Source: Rostrohypoxylon terebratum (lineage: Eukaryota; Ascomycota; Sordariomycetes; Xylariales; Hypoxylaceae). From it: a stretch of DNA of 54,017 nt. The notes beneath the pieces are model-generated. The model worked only from the letters and a program-made list of their open reading frames with translations, had not been told where the DNA came from and made no database searches. The DNA is taken from positions 1-54,017 of the forward strand of contig MU386003.1 of NCBI GenBank assembly GCA_022497145.1, in the 5' to 3' direction. Within the stretch, counting starts at the first letter, position 1, and every line of letters starts with the position of its first letter. This document shows positions 44,252 to 54,017 of this stretch, piece after piece. A program made the translations under genes and the position numbers.

Positions 44252-46440
44252 ATGGCGGAACGCGACTATGACGAGAGCAACGAGGCTTTAGACCCGGAGC
44301 TCCTATACACCAAGGAATTCTGCATTGGTTAGAAACATTTTCCTGGTGGGATGTTGCAAGGTGGGGACCAATGCTAACTTGTTGCGCTCTAGGCGGAGGT
44401 AGCTTTGGCAAGGTCTTCAAAGGGTATGTACTCGCTATTCCCGCAGCGTTAGTACTAATATCAATGGCTAATCCCGCATTCAAGTGTCGAGAAACGAAGC
44501 GGACAGGCCGTAGCGATCAAGGTTATCGACATTGAGAGCGCCGAGGACGAGGTCGAAGACATCATACAAGAGATAGCAATTCTATCTGAACTTCAGTCGC
44601 CTTACGTCACTAAATACTATGGTTCCTATGCGAAGGGCGCCGAGTTATGGATTGTTATGGAATTCTGCTCCGGCGGAAGTTGCGCCGACCTGATGAAACC
44701 CGGCATGATTAGTGAAGACTACATCGCTATCATCATAAGAGAGTTGCTTTTAGGTCTAGACTACCTGCATGCCGACAAAAAACTTCACCGGGACATCAAA
44801 GGTATACCACGTGCCTCCAAGCAATGCTGTTATTACCAGTTTACTAACAATTTGTTGCTGTAGCCGCGAATATTCTGCTCAGTTCTAATGGCCAAGTCAA
44901 GCTGGCTGATTTTGGTGTATCTGGCCAGCTATCCGCAACCATGACCAAGAAGAACACGTTTGTTGGTACTCCTTTTTGGATGGCTCCGGAGGTCATCAAA
45001 CAATCTGGATATGACCACAAAGCGGATATTTGGTCATTGGGAATCACCGCGCTCGAACTTGCGAACGGTGAACCACCCTATGCTGACATTCATCCAATGA
45101 AGGTCCTATTTCTAATCCCGAAGAATCCCGCGCCTAGACTCGAGGGTAACTTTACCAAGGCATTCAAAGACTTCATCGAGATGTGTCTGCAAAGAGATCC
45201 AAAGGAACGACCTGCAGCCAAAGACCTACTAAAGCATCCTTTCATACGAAAGGCCAAGAAAACCAGCTGTTTGACAGAATTGATTGAGCGTTATCACCGA
45301 TGGAGCGCAACACACAAGTCGGAAGATGACGAACATATAGACGAAGGAGATGATTACACCGAGCCACAAAACATCAACGAAGATGTATGGGACTTCGGTA
45401 CGGTACGACTAGTGAACGACCGTAGCGGAGGAATGGTGAACCGACCCGGACTAAATGCCATGGACGACTCCGCTAGAAACGCGAGGGCATCCAGACCATA
45501 TGATGCCGACTATGGTGAGAGTCCTAGGGCGACATCACCGAACAAGATCCAAGCTCAAGACTTCGCGGATACGTCTGTATCCAGCACTCTTAAGGCTCCT
45601 AATCTTCCGGGATTTGGGACACCGCGACAATCATCGCCTCAGCGACGCCCAGTTCCAAACGTGGCACCGCTTTCGCCATCAAAAGTCCCGCTACCTCCCT
45701 CGCCACCGAAGCACGCACAAGATTACCATACACCACGACCAGTCTCGAAGAATATCTCCGTAATTCCTACCATGACATCTACGGATTATGACCGAGCAGC
45801 GAAAGACCAGCTTCACCAAGACATGGGAGCTCTCAACCTTGGTCACCCACAATCCCAGTACCCTCATTCGCCGCAACAGCTGCCTTCGAAAAACTCGCAA
45901 GCTCAACTTCAGCAGCAGCGAGGAATCCCTCGACCAGGGGCGTTTAACATTCCGGAAATCCCTCCATACCGCGGGCCTAGTGCGCAGCATCATCAACAAG
46001 CGCTCCAGCAAAGAGCAACCCCACAGCCATCGCCTAACATGGGTTCCGGGGCATTTACGTCGAAAGCGCAGCCTAAGCAGCAGACGCCAGCGCCGGATTC
46101 ATTCCCACCTCCCGGCCCTGCAAACCCGAACGGCGAGTTGGATGCGCTGAATGACGTCATATTTCCGGCACTCGAGGAGGCGCTGAAGCGACGGCAGATT
46201 CGACTACAGCAGATTTACCGCAATGAGAAGGTTATCACTCCCCAACGTCAGCGCGCAGAAGCCGCGCACGACCGTATCCGTAAGCACGTCTACAAGCTGG
46301 CGAACGTGTGTAAGGAGATCGATCGCCTCGACAAGAGCGAGCCTGTAGGCATGGGCAAAGACGTCGGCACGTTCCTCGAGGGACTGCTAGAGGAGATACT
46401 GGTCCGCGTCGAGCCGCTGGACGAAGATGAGGGAATGTAG
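44252..46440 (+). CDS. Ste20-like germinal-centre kinase (GCK-III/MST type)
   Basis: Exons 44252-44327, 44393-44423, 44485-44801 and 44864-46440 give 666 aa; introns are 61-65 nt. The N-terminal kinase domain (about 20-275) is complete: glycine loop IGGGSFGKVFKG split by introns, VAIKVI with the ATP lysine, HRDIKAANILL, ADFGVSG, and the Ste20-group activation segment TFVGTPFWMAPEVIKQSGYD. A long Pro/Gln/Ser-rich linker follows. A conserved C-terminal helical region begins near 567 (NGELDALNDVIFPALEEALK). It belongs with fungal GCK kinases related to MST3/4 and Sid1 that act upstream of NDR kinases in septation and polarity. I cannot separate the orthologue groups by eye. A promoter and leader of up to 1.6 kb lies upstream. 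Confidence 0.93.
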
Positions 46441-46904
46441 ATGAACGAATGGATGAGTTGACTAGACGAATTAATGATGAACCACACAGAGTCACTTTGT
46501 TGCCAAGAGGAGAACAGGACAAAAATAACCCCCTCGCGGAAGGATAACCTGGGCGTGTAATATATATCTAATAAGGAAGCTGAGGGATGGATAAAGGTTC
46601 CTTCTACTTTGTACTTAAAAAACACCACGGCCCATCCTATCCTATCAATACCCCGTCCCGCCCGGAGCTGCGCACGTCCAGTCCGCTCTCAGGTTATTGT
46701 GGGAACATGTCATCCCGCCTTATCTGGATGCTGAGACTTGGTAGTGTTATTCGATATATTCGCAGTAGGGCGTTTTAATGGCTAAACTTAGTACTGTCGG
46801 AAAAGAGAATATAAAAGGTTAAAACCAAAATTACGTATGTCACGTTCGTGTTTTTTTTTCCTCTCTCCATCTGTCGGTTATTTTTTTTTGTCCGTCTGCC
46901 CGCA
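46441..46904. other. Convergent 3' spacer
   Basis: About 460 bp lie between the kinase stop and the stop of the opposing small gene. It includes T-rich runs (46849-46860, 46880-46888) that fit 3' UTR or polyadenylation sequence. No gene is seen. Confidence 0.55.
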
Positions 46905-47810
46905 TCAGCCTGCCGAGGTACTCTTCGTCTTAGAGCGGTTCTTCCTCCTACTGCTCATAATCCCTCTATACCCGATCTTCCCGCCCCCTTCTTTCCCATC
47001 CTTACCATTGGCATCCTTGCAGCCATCCTTCTTGCTCTTCTTGTCGGCTTGCGCCCCCTCCCTACCCGCTTCCTCACAATCGGTGCCCTCCTCCCTCCCT
47101 TCCTCGATCACGGGCGTGCCGCGGATGATGTCGCGCACGGCGATGCCGTTGCCGTCGGCGATGCGCGGGCTCCCCATGCGCGAGCGCCCCTGCAGCAGCG
47201 TCGGGTCCTCGCGCTCGGGCGCCGCCCAGCACAGGTAGTCTTGGCCGAAGAGGCGGCGGTGGTCGCGGCGGTGCTCCTCGAACACCGCGCGCACGCGCGA
47301 GACATAGTACGTGTAGAGGCGCTCGGCTTCGGTCGCTTTGTCCGCGGCGGTCTTGGATGGCTGCGCCGAGTGGATGTGCGAGAGCTCGCGTAGGTTCCAG
47401 ATGTAGGTTTGGCGCAGGGCGCGTCGGGATTCGTTGTACCGTTGGATGGAGTCGGTGAGCTGGGAGGGGGTGTTAGCCCGGGGTGAGGGGTTGAGGGGGG
47501 AGTGGTGAGGGGGACGGGAAGGGGGACTTACGAAGGCGCGGTAGTGGCATTGCGAGCCCGGGCACTCGACATGGTGGATGTAGTGCTCGTGTAAGCTGAG
47601 GGGGTGGTACAGCGGCTGGCCGTAGTAGCCGTACGTGTGGCGGGAGCGGGAGCTGGAGAATGGAGGGCGCTGTTGGGGATGCCATGGCGATTGCTCCTCC
47701 GAGCTCCACTGGTGGTAGATTTGCTCCTGTTGCCTGTACGCTCCCGCGCTGCCAACGATGGCAGCGGTCGCTGTGAGAGCCGTGATTGCGGTGGCCGCAA
47801 ATTGGGCCAT
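46905..47810 (-). CDS. Unknown 277-aa protein with hydrophobic N-terminus
   Basis: Exons 47810-47532 and 47459-46905 give 277 aa. The 72-nt intron (GTAAGT donor, CTCCCAG acceptor) is a multiple of three and has no stop, so retention would give 301 aa. The N-terminus MAQFAATAITALTATAAIVG is a signal peptide or membrane anchor. Tyr/His-rich sequence follows (YGYYGQPLYHPLSLHEHYIH), then a helical Arg-rich part with RRALRQTYIWNLREL. The C-terminus is Lys/Gly/Glu-rich and basic (KKSKKDGCKD, SSRRKNRSK). I recognise no family. It is probably a membrane-tethered or organelle-targeted fungal protein; targeting is an inference from the N-terminus alone. Confidence 0.75.
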   Translation of the reverse strand: MAQFAATAITALTATAAIVGSAGAYRQQEQIYHQWSSEEQSPWHPQQRPPFSSSRSRHTYGYYGQPLYHPLSLHEHYIHHVECPGSQCHYRAFVSPPSRPPHHSPLNPSPRANTPSQLTDSIQRYNESRRALRQTYIWNLRELSHIHSAQPSKTAADKATEAERLYTYYVSRVRAVFEEHRRDHRRLFGQDYLCWAAPEREDPTLLQGRSRMGSPRIADGNGIAVRDIIRGTPVIEEGREEGTDCEEAGREGAQADKKSKKDGCKDANGKDGKEGGGKIGYRGIMSSRRKNRSKTKSTSAG

Positions 47811-49187
47811 TTATTGTGGGGTGTTGTCTTATGGGGTGGTTCGCTGGTAGCGATGGGTTTTGATCGATTATTCGAGGGGTTGAGGAGATCCCATAACGGG
47901 TGAAGGTAAGATGATAGGGGGAGATACTAATTAACGGGGAGTTGGATAGCAATTTTGTATTTTCCTCTTCGTTATATGGATCTCTTCCTATTGTCTACCC
48001 AACCGATCAGCAACCCTACTAATAAGTGTTCTTAGCCCCTAGGTAGGCTAGGTAGGGGATTTTTGTTTTAGGAGGAACCCGAGGATATTTGTTGACGTGG
48101 ACCGATCCTCGAACCAGAGATCTTTTTCAAAGGAATGCAGAAAGGGATAAGGAGAATTATAATTGACTGGACAAAATTCTTGACGGAGGAGCTTTTTAAA
48201 TTTATAGAGTTAATAACAAACTTGGGACTTGCCCATTGCAAGGTTTCAAATATGGAAGCCATCTAGGTGAGATAAAGTATTGTTTGTTACAGAATCAAAA
48301 CACGAGGCTGATTGAGGGCTATGAATGGTAGGTAATTCCTACTTGCGATGGAAGTCTTGTGTCTGTCATTACATTTATTTTTCGGTCTCTCTTTATAAAC
48401 ACAGGAAGTATCATCCCAAGTAGCTAGCTATGAATCAACAAGAGGAAACTTGAGCCGATAAATTGAGCTAGGTAGTCCCTGTAAACCTTAAAGTGTCAGC
48501 AGGTGCGCTGCCATGTGTCTACCTCGTTGGTAAAAATCCAAGACCCTTGGATGCTAGTCACATAGAAAAAACTCATAGAAGCTCGTTCTTGCAAGTTCGG
48601 CAAGACGACCTATCCTCATTGGAAAAAAAAAGGTAAAATAATGTAAATTAACTGACCAAGCAAGTGTCTTTGTTCAACCAGAAAACTTTGAAAGTTTGGA
48701 AGATTTACAATCTACACAAGTATGGAGTGAAGTTTGAATGACATCAAGGTTGGTGAAAGTGAGGCTGCGCAGACTGATGACGTGATGCTTTTTGCAGTAT
48801 GTTGCGCCCCAGTTGATTAGATCTGATAAGATACACAGCCACATCTACATGCATACATCTGCATATCTATGGCTGAGCAAGTTTTACTAGCGCATAGACG
48901 CTAATCTATTTATAGTATAGTAAGGTAGCATAACTGGGGCAAATATCGGAATCGAAGGTGGTTTTTTTTCACGAACCGTGCTTTTTGCCCGTTCACCCGA
49001 TCGGAATACCACGGCTTGCCATCCAATCCTCCACCAGCCATCCTAGGAACTAAGATAATACCCACCAAAGCCTTTTTGTGTTTGCGCCATTTGCAAGTCT
49101 TTGCATCGTTGAATTTCTACTCCTAAGAGCAACTTCCGACGCATCATTCCTCCTTTTACTACCCTGTACACCTGACTGGACGCCACG
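47811..49187. other. Divergent promoter region between the small gene and idh1
   Basis: 1.4 kb without supported coding sequence. The right end (48960-49187) contains a short T run and a CCTTTT-rich leader typical of a highly expressed gene such as idh1. The 64-codon frame at 48068-48262 (minus) has no support. Confidence 0.5.
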
Positions 49188-50508
49188 ATGCTGTCGCGAA
49201 ACTCTACCAGAGCTGCTCAGGTACACATCCCCCTCATTTGCCGAGCCCAATGGCTCGAGTTCCCACAATCACATGCTGGTTTGCCGATGATGAGTTTCAG
49301 GTTTCGCTAACTCAAGTTTCCCTCATATAGCGCCTAGCGCGAGCCGCCCGTCAACAACCTCACATTCAGAACGCTACCCGATCCTTTGCGACCGTTCAGT
49401 CAGACATTTTCAAGCCTACGAAGTATGGTGGAAAGTACACCGTCACCCTTATTCCCGGTGACGGTATTGGTGCCGAGGTAGCGGAGAGCGTCAAGACTGT
49501 TTTCAAGGCCGACAGCGTTCCTATTGATTGGGAACAAGTCGATGTCTCGGGTGTGGAGAGCGGCTCACCCGGCAGCCTCGAGAACATGTTCCGAGAGTCT
49601 GTTGCGTCTCTCAAGAGGAACAAGCTCGCATTGAAGGGTATCCTACACACACCCATCAGCCGATCGGGACACCAGAGTTTCAACGTCGCCATGCGACAAG
49701 AGCTCGACATCTATGCCTCTATTTCCCTTATCAAGAACATCCCCGGCTACAACACCCGTCATAAGGACGTCGACCTATGCATCATCCGAGAGAACACCGA
49801 GGGAGAGTACAGTGGCCTCGAGCACCAGAGCGTACCCGGCGTCGTCGAGTCCCTCAAGATCATCACCCGTGCCAAGTCGGAGCGTATCGCCAAGTTCGCT
49901 TTCTCTTTCGCCCTAGCCAACAACCGTAAGAAGGTAACCTGTATCCACAAGGCCAACATCATGAAGCTCGCCGACGGTCTTTTCCGAAGCACCTTCCAGA
50001 AGACCGCCGCCGAGTACCCCACCCTCGAGACCAACGACATGATCGTCGACAATGCTAGCATGCAGTGTGTCTCGCGACCCCAGCAATTCGACGTCATGGT
50101 CATGCCCAACTTGTACGGTGGTATCTTGTCCAACATCGGTGCTGCTCTCGTCGGCGGTCCCGGTATCGTCCCCGGTTGCAACATGGGTCGCGACGTTGCC
50201 GTCTTCGAGCCTGGTTGCCGACACGTCGGTCTTGACATCAAGGGCAAGGACCAAGCCAACCCTACCGCTCTCCTTCTTTCCGGCTCTATGCTGCTCCGTC
50301 ACCTCGGCCTTGACGAGCACGCCAACCGCATCTCCAAGGCCGTCTATGGCGTCATCTCCGAAGGGTAAGTCAAATTCTCTCAATCTATCTGTCGGTGCTT
50401 CCCGACGCTAACATCCCTTACAGCAAGCACCGCACCCGCGACATGGGCGGCGACGCCACCACGCACGAATTCACCCGAGCCATCCTCGACAAGATGGAGA
50501 CCTTGTAA
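49188..50508 (+). CDS. idh1: NAD-dependent isocitrate dehydrogenase subunit 1, mitochondrial
   Basis: Exons 49188-49220, 49331-50364 and 50424-50508 give 383 aa. The 11-residue first exon and the start of exon 2 form an Arg/Ala/Ser-rich mitochondrial presequence (MLSRNSTRAAQ, RLARAARQQ). The mature part starts near KYTVTLIPGDGIGAEVAE. Substrate-site blocks IRENTEGEYSGLEHQ and the isocitrate/isopropylmalate dehydrogenase signature NLYGGILSNIGAALVGGPG are present, and the end MGGDATTHEFTRAILDKM is typical of Idh1. Idh1 is the regulatory (AMP-sensing) partner of Idh2 in the matrix octamer that converts isocitrate to 2-oxoglutarate in the TCA cycle. Third positions are strongly C-biased, as expected of a highly expressed gene. 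Confidence 0.96.
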
Positions 50509-51053
50509 TCTGACCCCCCGCTTCCCGCAACCCTTTTTTTAAACCCCGACCCCTGAGACCGCGGCCCGCTTCCTACGTGTTACTCTGATAGATACCTAGA
50601 GGATTGGAGGAAAGATAGCATGACGACATGGAGTCACGGAAGGCGAAGTTAGGAGGGATTCCTAGACGTGTGTACTGTACGTAGAATAGGATACATGTAT
50701 GCTTGCATCGCATAAATTTCATCAAACGTTTGAAAAAGGCTCGTTTACGTTTTCTGTTCACATTGAAGACAACCCGAATATGATTTCAGAAGCATTTATA
50801 GCTTTTAGGCGCTTTTAGATCCAGGAGGCTCATATGCAGTTTTCAGTGGTCAAAGGAGTGTATTTGTGAGCATATACCTAATAAGTGAGTGAGTGTGTAG
50901 GAAGTGTCTAAACCCTCTCCGTATCCCTACTCGATTTCAAAGCCTTGCCTCAGTGTGTGAACTCTCGAAGTTCATATTTGATGTAGTGAATCCCTACAGC
51001 TGTTCTGCAACTCTGTATAACGCCACGGGGCACTATCATAGGCGTATCCGACT
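50509..51053. other. Convergent 3' spacer
   Basis: About 545 bp lie between the idh1 stop and the stop of the opposing unknown gene. It presumably contains both 3' UTRs. No gene is supported. Confidence 0.55.
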
Positions 51054-52212
51054 TCACGCTTTATTAACCCTGTTTGTTGGCAACCATTGCTCTCTCTGAC
51101 CAACTAGACGCTTCGAGGCTCCTGACGCCTTGTTTCTGTGGCCATTGGCCATACACTCATCTGCCCATGCATCATCGACAAAGTCAAGCAAGCGCCGAAG
51201 CGAGATAGAGATACGCGTTGCGTCTATAACAATAGCAATGGTTAATGGAATGATGCAAAAAGAGCTCTGGATAGTACATACCGGCCACGCCAGATGAGTG
51301 GTTGAAGTCCTCGTTGAAGTCGTATGGGTACAGCTCAAGCGATGCTCTCCAATCGTCGGAGACTTTGGCACGAAGATCCGGCACCTCTTGTATCAACTCA
51401 GGAACCCACTTGTGATTCCTCGGATCGAACGCCGCGGCCCAGGCTTTGAGTTGAACAATAGGAGGAGACGAAGGGTTGTAGGTCTCTTGATCATGTATGT
51501 CGTAGTCTACGTCAAGAGACATGATACATAGAGCGCCGTTCCCCTTCTCAATGTATGCTTGGAATCTGTCTTCCTTGACGGACTGCGCAAAGCCAAAGTC
51601 GACTATGAAAGCTGGATCCCGCTGCTTAAACCTATAACCTTTCTCATAGCAGAATATGTAAGCGTCAAGACAATAGTAATATGAACCAGCGCGAGAAAAC
51701 AATGCAGGCTTCAGCTGCTCGCGTTCGATAACATAGTTGGGGAAATGAGTCCTAAACACGCGCTTGACCTGGTCGGTGACGTAGTGCATTGTTTGATTCC
51801 TGAGTCCAATGAGAAACTGCGAATTAGGCTGTATCCGAATCAACAGCCAGTTGCGATCAAGGTCGAATTCCAAACAAGGCCTCATCTGTATAATACCACA
51901 GATGGCTCTGCGTTTATCTTTGAATGCGACTAGTTCCGGTGGATGATGCTGTAACGGAGGCATCTTTTGATAGTATGGGCCAGGCTCAAGGAATCGGACG
52001 AAGAGTTTCCAAATGGACTTTGTGATATGGTATTCGCATTGTTCCAGTGGTAGATCAGGCTCTTCACCAACTTTGTGACTGATTATCGTATCAAATACTT
52101 GAAGGATCTCACGAACAACCTCGGCATCTGTACGTTGACTCGGTTCGATAAGAGTGATGCTGGACTCGGAGGCAGTGGTAGATGAGGTCTGTGTTGGTCC
52201 TTGCGACGACAT
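51054..52212 (-). CDS. Unknown 366-aa fungal protein (2 exons)
   Basis: Exons 52212-51282 and 51223-51054 join through a 58-nt intron (donor GTATGT, branch TTAAC, acceptor TATAG) to 366 aa. Without splicing the frame would run only to a 342-aa end with an unlikely Tyr/His-rich tail. After a Ser/Thr-rich N-tail come DAEVVREILQVFDTIISHKV and several aromatic-rich blocks (YYYCLDAYIFCYEKGYRF, AFIVDFGFAQSVKEDRFQAY). The C-terminal exon gives RRLLDFVDDAWADECM. There is no signal peptide or transmembrane segment. I do not recognise the family. The middle region faintly recalls a nuclease or protein-interaction fold, but no catalytic motif can be named. Confidence 0.8.
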
Positions 52213-53297
52213 ATTTGGAAATAAGATTCTGAAAGTAATCGCACGTGTACAACCTATAGTGATAGATAATTATTTGTTTTTTTGAAGCTACTCTTGAAAC
52301 GATGGGTATCCATGATGGCGCCGTATCTTGTTTATATGCACCTAGTAGACAATTCGTAGAGCAGACTGATTTTTGATCATCTAAGAGCCTGGGTGAAAAT
52401 AATTCACATGAATTTGTTGCCATATTCTCGAGATACCTCAAATTATACGACAGCTACTCATAAGGTCAAGTACTTAGTGAAGCTTTAGCAGATTGTTCAA
52501 TATGTGTCTGTGAATCCAAGGTGAATTCCTATGTGAAAAACGCCACAACTCAACAAAGACTGGGGGTGATTATTGATGATTGGTACGTAATTAGATAGCT
52601 GATCATACATCCCTGTATTATTCATGGATGCCTAGAGTACCAAAGTCCTCAAGATGTAGGATGCGATGTTGGGATCGTGGTGACTGTCCATTCACATCCA
52701 TAGGTGCTGTGTGTTTCTGCATAATCGTGACCATTAAGAGTCATGTATTAGCTTCATTGCATTTAAATCACTCCATATGTCACCTCAATATGCATGGTTC
52801 CCAACGGAATTGTGGTAAGAGCTGGGTATAGAGAGGTCACTGGGTATCAATGTTGTGTAGGCTGGTTGAGGTTGATTTTGCTTTTTGTTCGAAGCTTTGG
52901 AGCGTGTAGATATTCAGGGGTGAATGCCCGCCCCCACCCAATGGGGCTGTGGGGGTGGCGGTCTGCACTAGCAGACTAGCCACCAGCCACCAGCCACCTC
53001 AAATTTTTGTGGCTAAGTACCTATGCCATATGGATCGATGACAATGATCACGTGAAGCATGCGACGACTCGTATGTTGATTCAGCAACAGAGAATCAAAT
53101 TCTCATACGTAATCTTGCCAATTCCTCCTCGATAAGTCGATCCACCGTTACGTGCACATACCAGGTGTGGACCACGGCACAATCGCGACGCGTTCGCGTT
53201 CAAGGTCACCGCCTTTTTATTATATAATTCAACCAAACTTAATCCAATTGACAAAATAAACTTATCCTCATATTCTTCAGTTTCTTCGCTATCCAAT
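52213..53297. other. Spacer up to the transposase; possible 5' end of the element
   Basis: No gene is seen. Near 52925-52962 there is a G/C hairpin-like sequence (GCCCCCAC about 52929-52936 against GTGGGGGT further right). Tandem CCACCAG units follow at about 52980-53000. The 5' terminal inverted repeat of the adjacent element should lie somewhere in about 52900-53250, but the matching 3' repeat is outside the window, so it cannot be fixed. Confidence 0.4.
52980..53000. repeat. Short tandem CCACCAG units
   Basis: Three near-exact units (agccaccagccaccagccac) sit about 300 nt upstream of the transposase start. They may be subterminal repeats of the transposon or an unrelated microsatellite. 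Confidence 0.5.
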
Positions 53298-54017
53298 ATG
53301 CCTGATCTTTCGGCCCAATTGCGTTACGTTCGCGCAATAAATGACATCTTGGGCGGAGCGTCGCTCCGGAGTGCGTCGAAACAACACCTTGTCAACCGCC
53401 ACTACCTATCTCGCCGAATATTGGGCCTACGCACACGAGAAGAGTATCTAGAGGATCGCCAGAAGCTGACGCCTACGGAGGAGAAAGAATTAGCAGACTG
53501 GGCCATCATGCTGGCGCGCCTTGGCCATGCTCCTCCAGTGAGTTATTTTCGCCACATCGCGGAGCGGGTACTGCAAAACAAAGGCAGGCCCGCCACGCTC
53601 GGCAGGAACTGGGCAGCCCGGTTTTTTGCAAGGCATAAGGAGCTGCAGTCCGCCAGGGCTCGTATGATTGATTACAAACGAGCTAGCGGCGCTACGGTTG
53701 AAAATATCAACATATTCTTCGACAGATTGGAGATACCGGAGATAGCCTCGATACCACCCGAACACTCGTACAACGGAGACGAGATGGGCATAATAGAGGG
53801 GATCGGTGATAATGGAATTGTCGTCGGCGATGCTTATAGAAAGCATATACTAGTTAAGGGCGGCAGCAATCGAACCTGGACGACAATATTAGAGTGTATA
53901 AGTGGTACAGGTGTTGCGATAGACCCACTTATAATCTTTGCGGCTCAAAATGTACAACAACAATGGTTCCCCGACAAGCTCGACGATAGATTCAAAGGCT
54001 GGCACTTTGGCCCATCT
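53298..54017 (+). mobile_element. Fot1/pogo-type DDE transposase, 5' part (runs off the window)
   Basis: From ATG at 53298 the frame stays open for 240 codons to the window edge, so no stop is visible. Residues about 1-55 look like a helix-turn-helix DNA-binding part with a tail (SLRSASKQHLVNRHYLSRRI). A CENP-B-like second binding region follows (KLTPTEEKELADWAIMLARL, then GRNWAARFFARHKEL). The DDE core starts with YNGDEMGI, where Asp161 is the probable first catalytic residue. After it come GGSNRTWTTILECIS and PLIIFAAQN, as in fungal Fot1/pogo (Tc1-mariner superfamily) elements. These move by cut and paste into TA sites. No internal stop or frameshift is seen in the visible part, so this copy could be young or intact. 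Confidence 0.85.

Noticed and set aside
49759..50383. Long minus-strand open frames (166 and 156 codons) opposite idh1
   Set aside because: They are antisense shadows caused by the strong C-biased third positions of idh1 and have no domain.
1..54017. CRISPR array, rRNA or prokaryotic-type operon features
   Set aside because: No spaced direct repeats of that type and no rRNA sequence; the gene structure is clearly that of a fungal nucleus.

Overview
The window looks like nuclear DNA of a filamentous ascomycete (Pezizomycotina, probably a Sordariomycete). Genes carry short introns of about 50-180 nt with GTAAGT/GTATGT-type donors and CTAAC-like branch points. Spacers are long and dotted with CCTAGG-rich palindromes. 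The protein set is typically fungal: Ecm29, an Ubx5-type UBX protein, an RRM protein of the Csx1 type, NAD-isocitrate dehydrogenase subunit 1, a Ste20/GCK kinase, a YAT amino-acid permease and a P450. All exon joins below were assembled by eye from splice signals and reading-frame phase.

Left part (1-5.3 kb): an inverted pair of DUF6604-type genes. The minus-strand copy (46-2342) is open. The plus-strand copy (about 3505-5330) is a decayed relic that keeps the same intron position. Next come a secreted-N-terminus cytochrome b561 membrane protein (6038-7467, minus) and a three-RRM protein (9936-11460, minus). Upstream of the RRM gene lie about 4.4 kb with no convincing coding sequence but several minus-strand splice signals and a CT-rich tract, which fits a very long spliced leader. 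A further 4.5 kb (16.3-20.8 kb) is gene-free.

Middle (20.8-38 kb): ecm29 (20813-26388) and the UBX gene (27352-29041) both point right; both belong to the ubiquitin/proteasome system. They are followed by a capsule-synthesis-type glycosyltransferase (29400-30626, minus), a six-exon HSL-family alpha/beta hydrolase (31570-32913, plus), a 659-aa protein I do not recognise (33220-35199, minus) and an amino-acid permease (36009-37544, minus).

Right part (38-54 kb): a solitary seven-exon P450 (40573-42602), a GCK-family kinase (44252-46440), a small unknown protein with a hydrophobic N-terminus (46905-47810, minus), idh1 (49188-50508), an unknown 366-aa protein (51054-52212, minus) and, running off the right edge, the first 240 codons of a Fot1/pogo-type DDE transposase (53298-54017+).

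I see no tRNA, rRNA, CRISPR array or coherent biosynthetic cluster. The genes are mostly independent housekeeping or accessory genes. The most unusual signals are the long non-coding leader of the RRM gene, the inverted DUF6604 gene/pseudogene pair, a repeated 15-bp CCTAGG palindrome, and the edge transposase.
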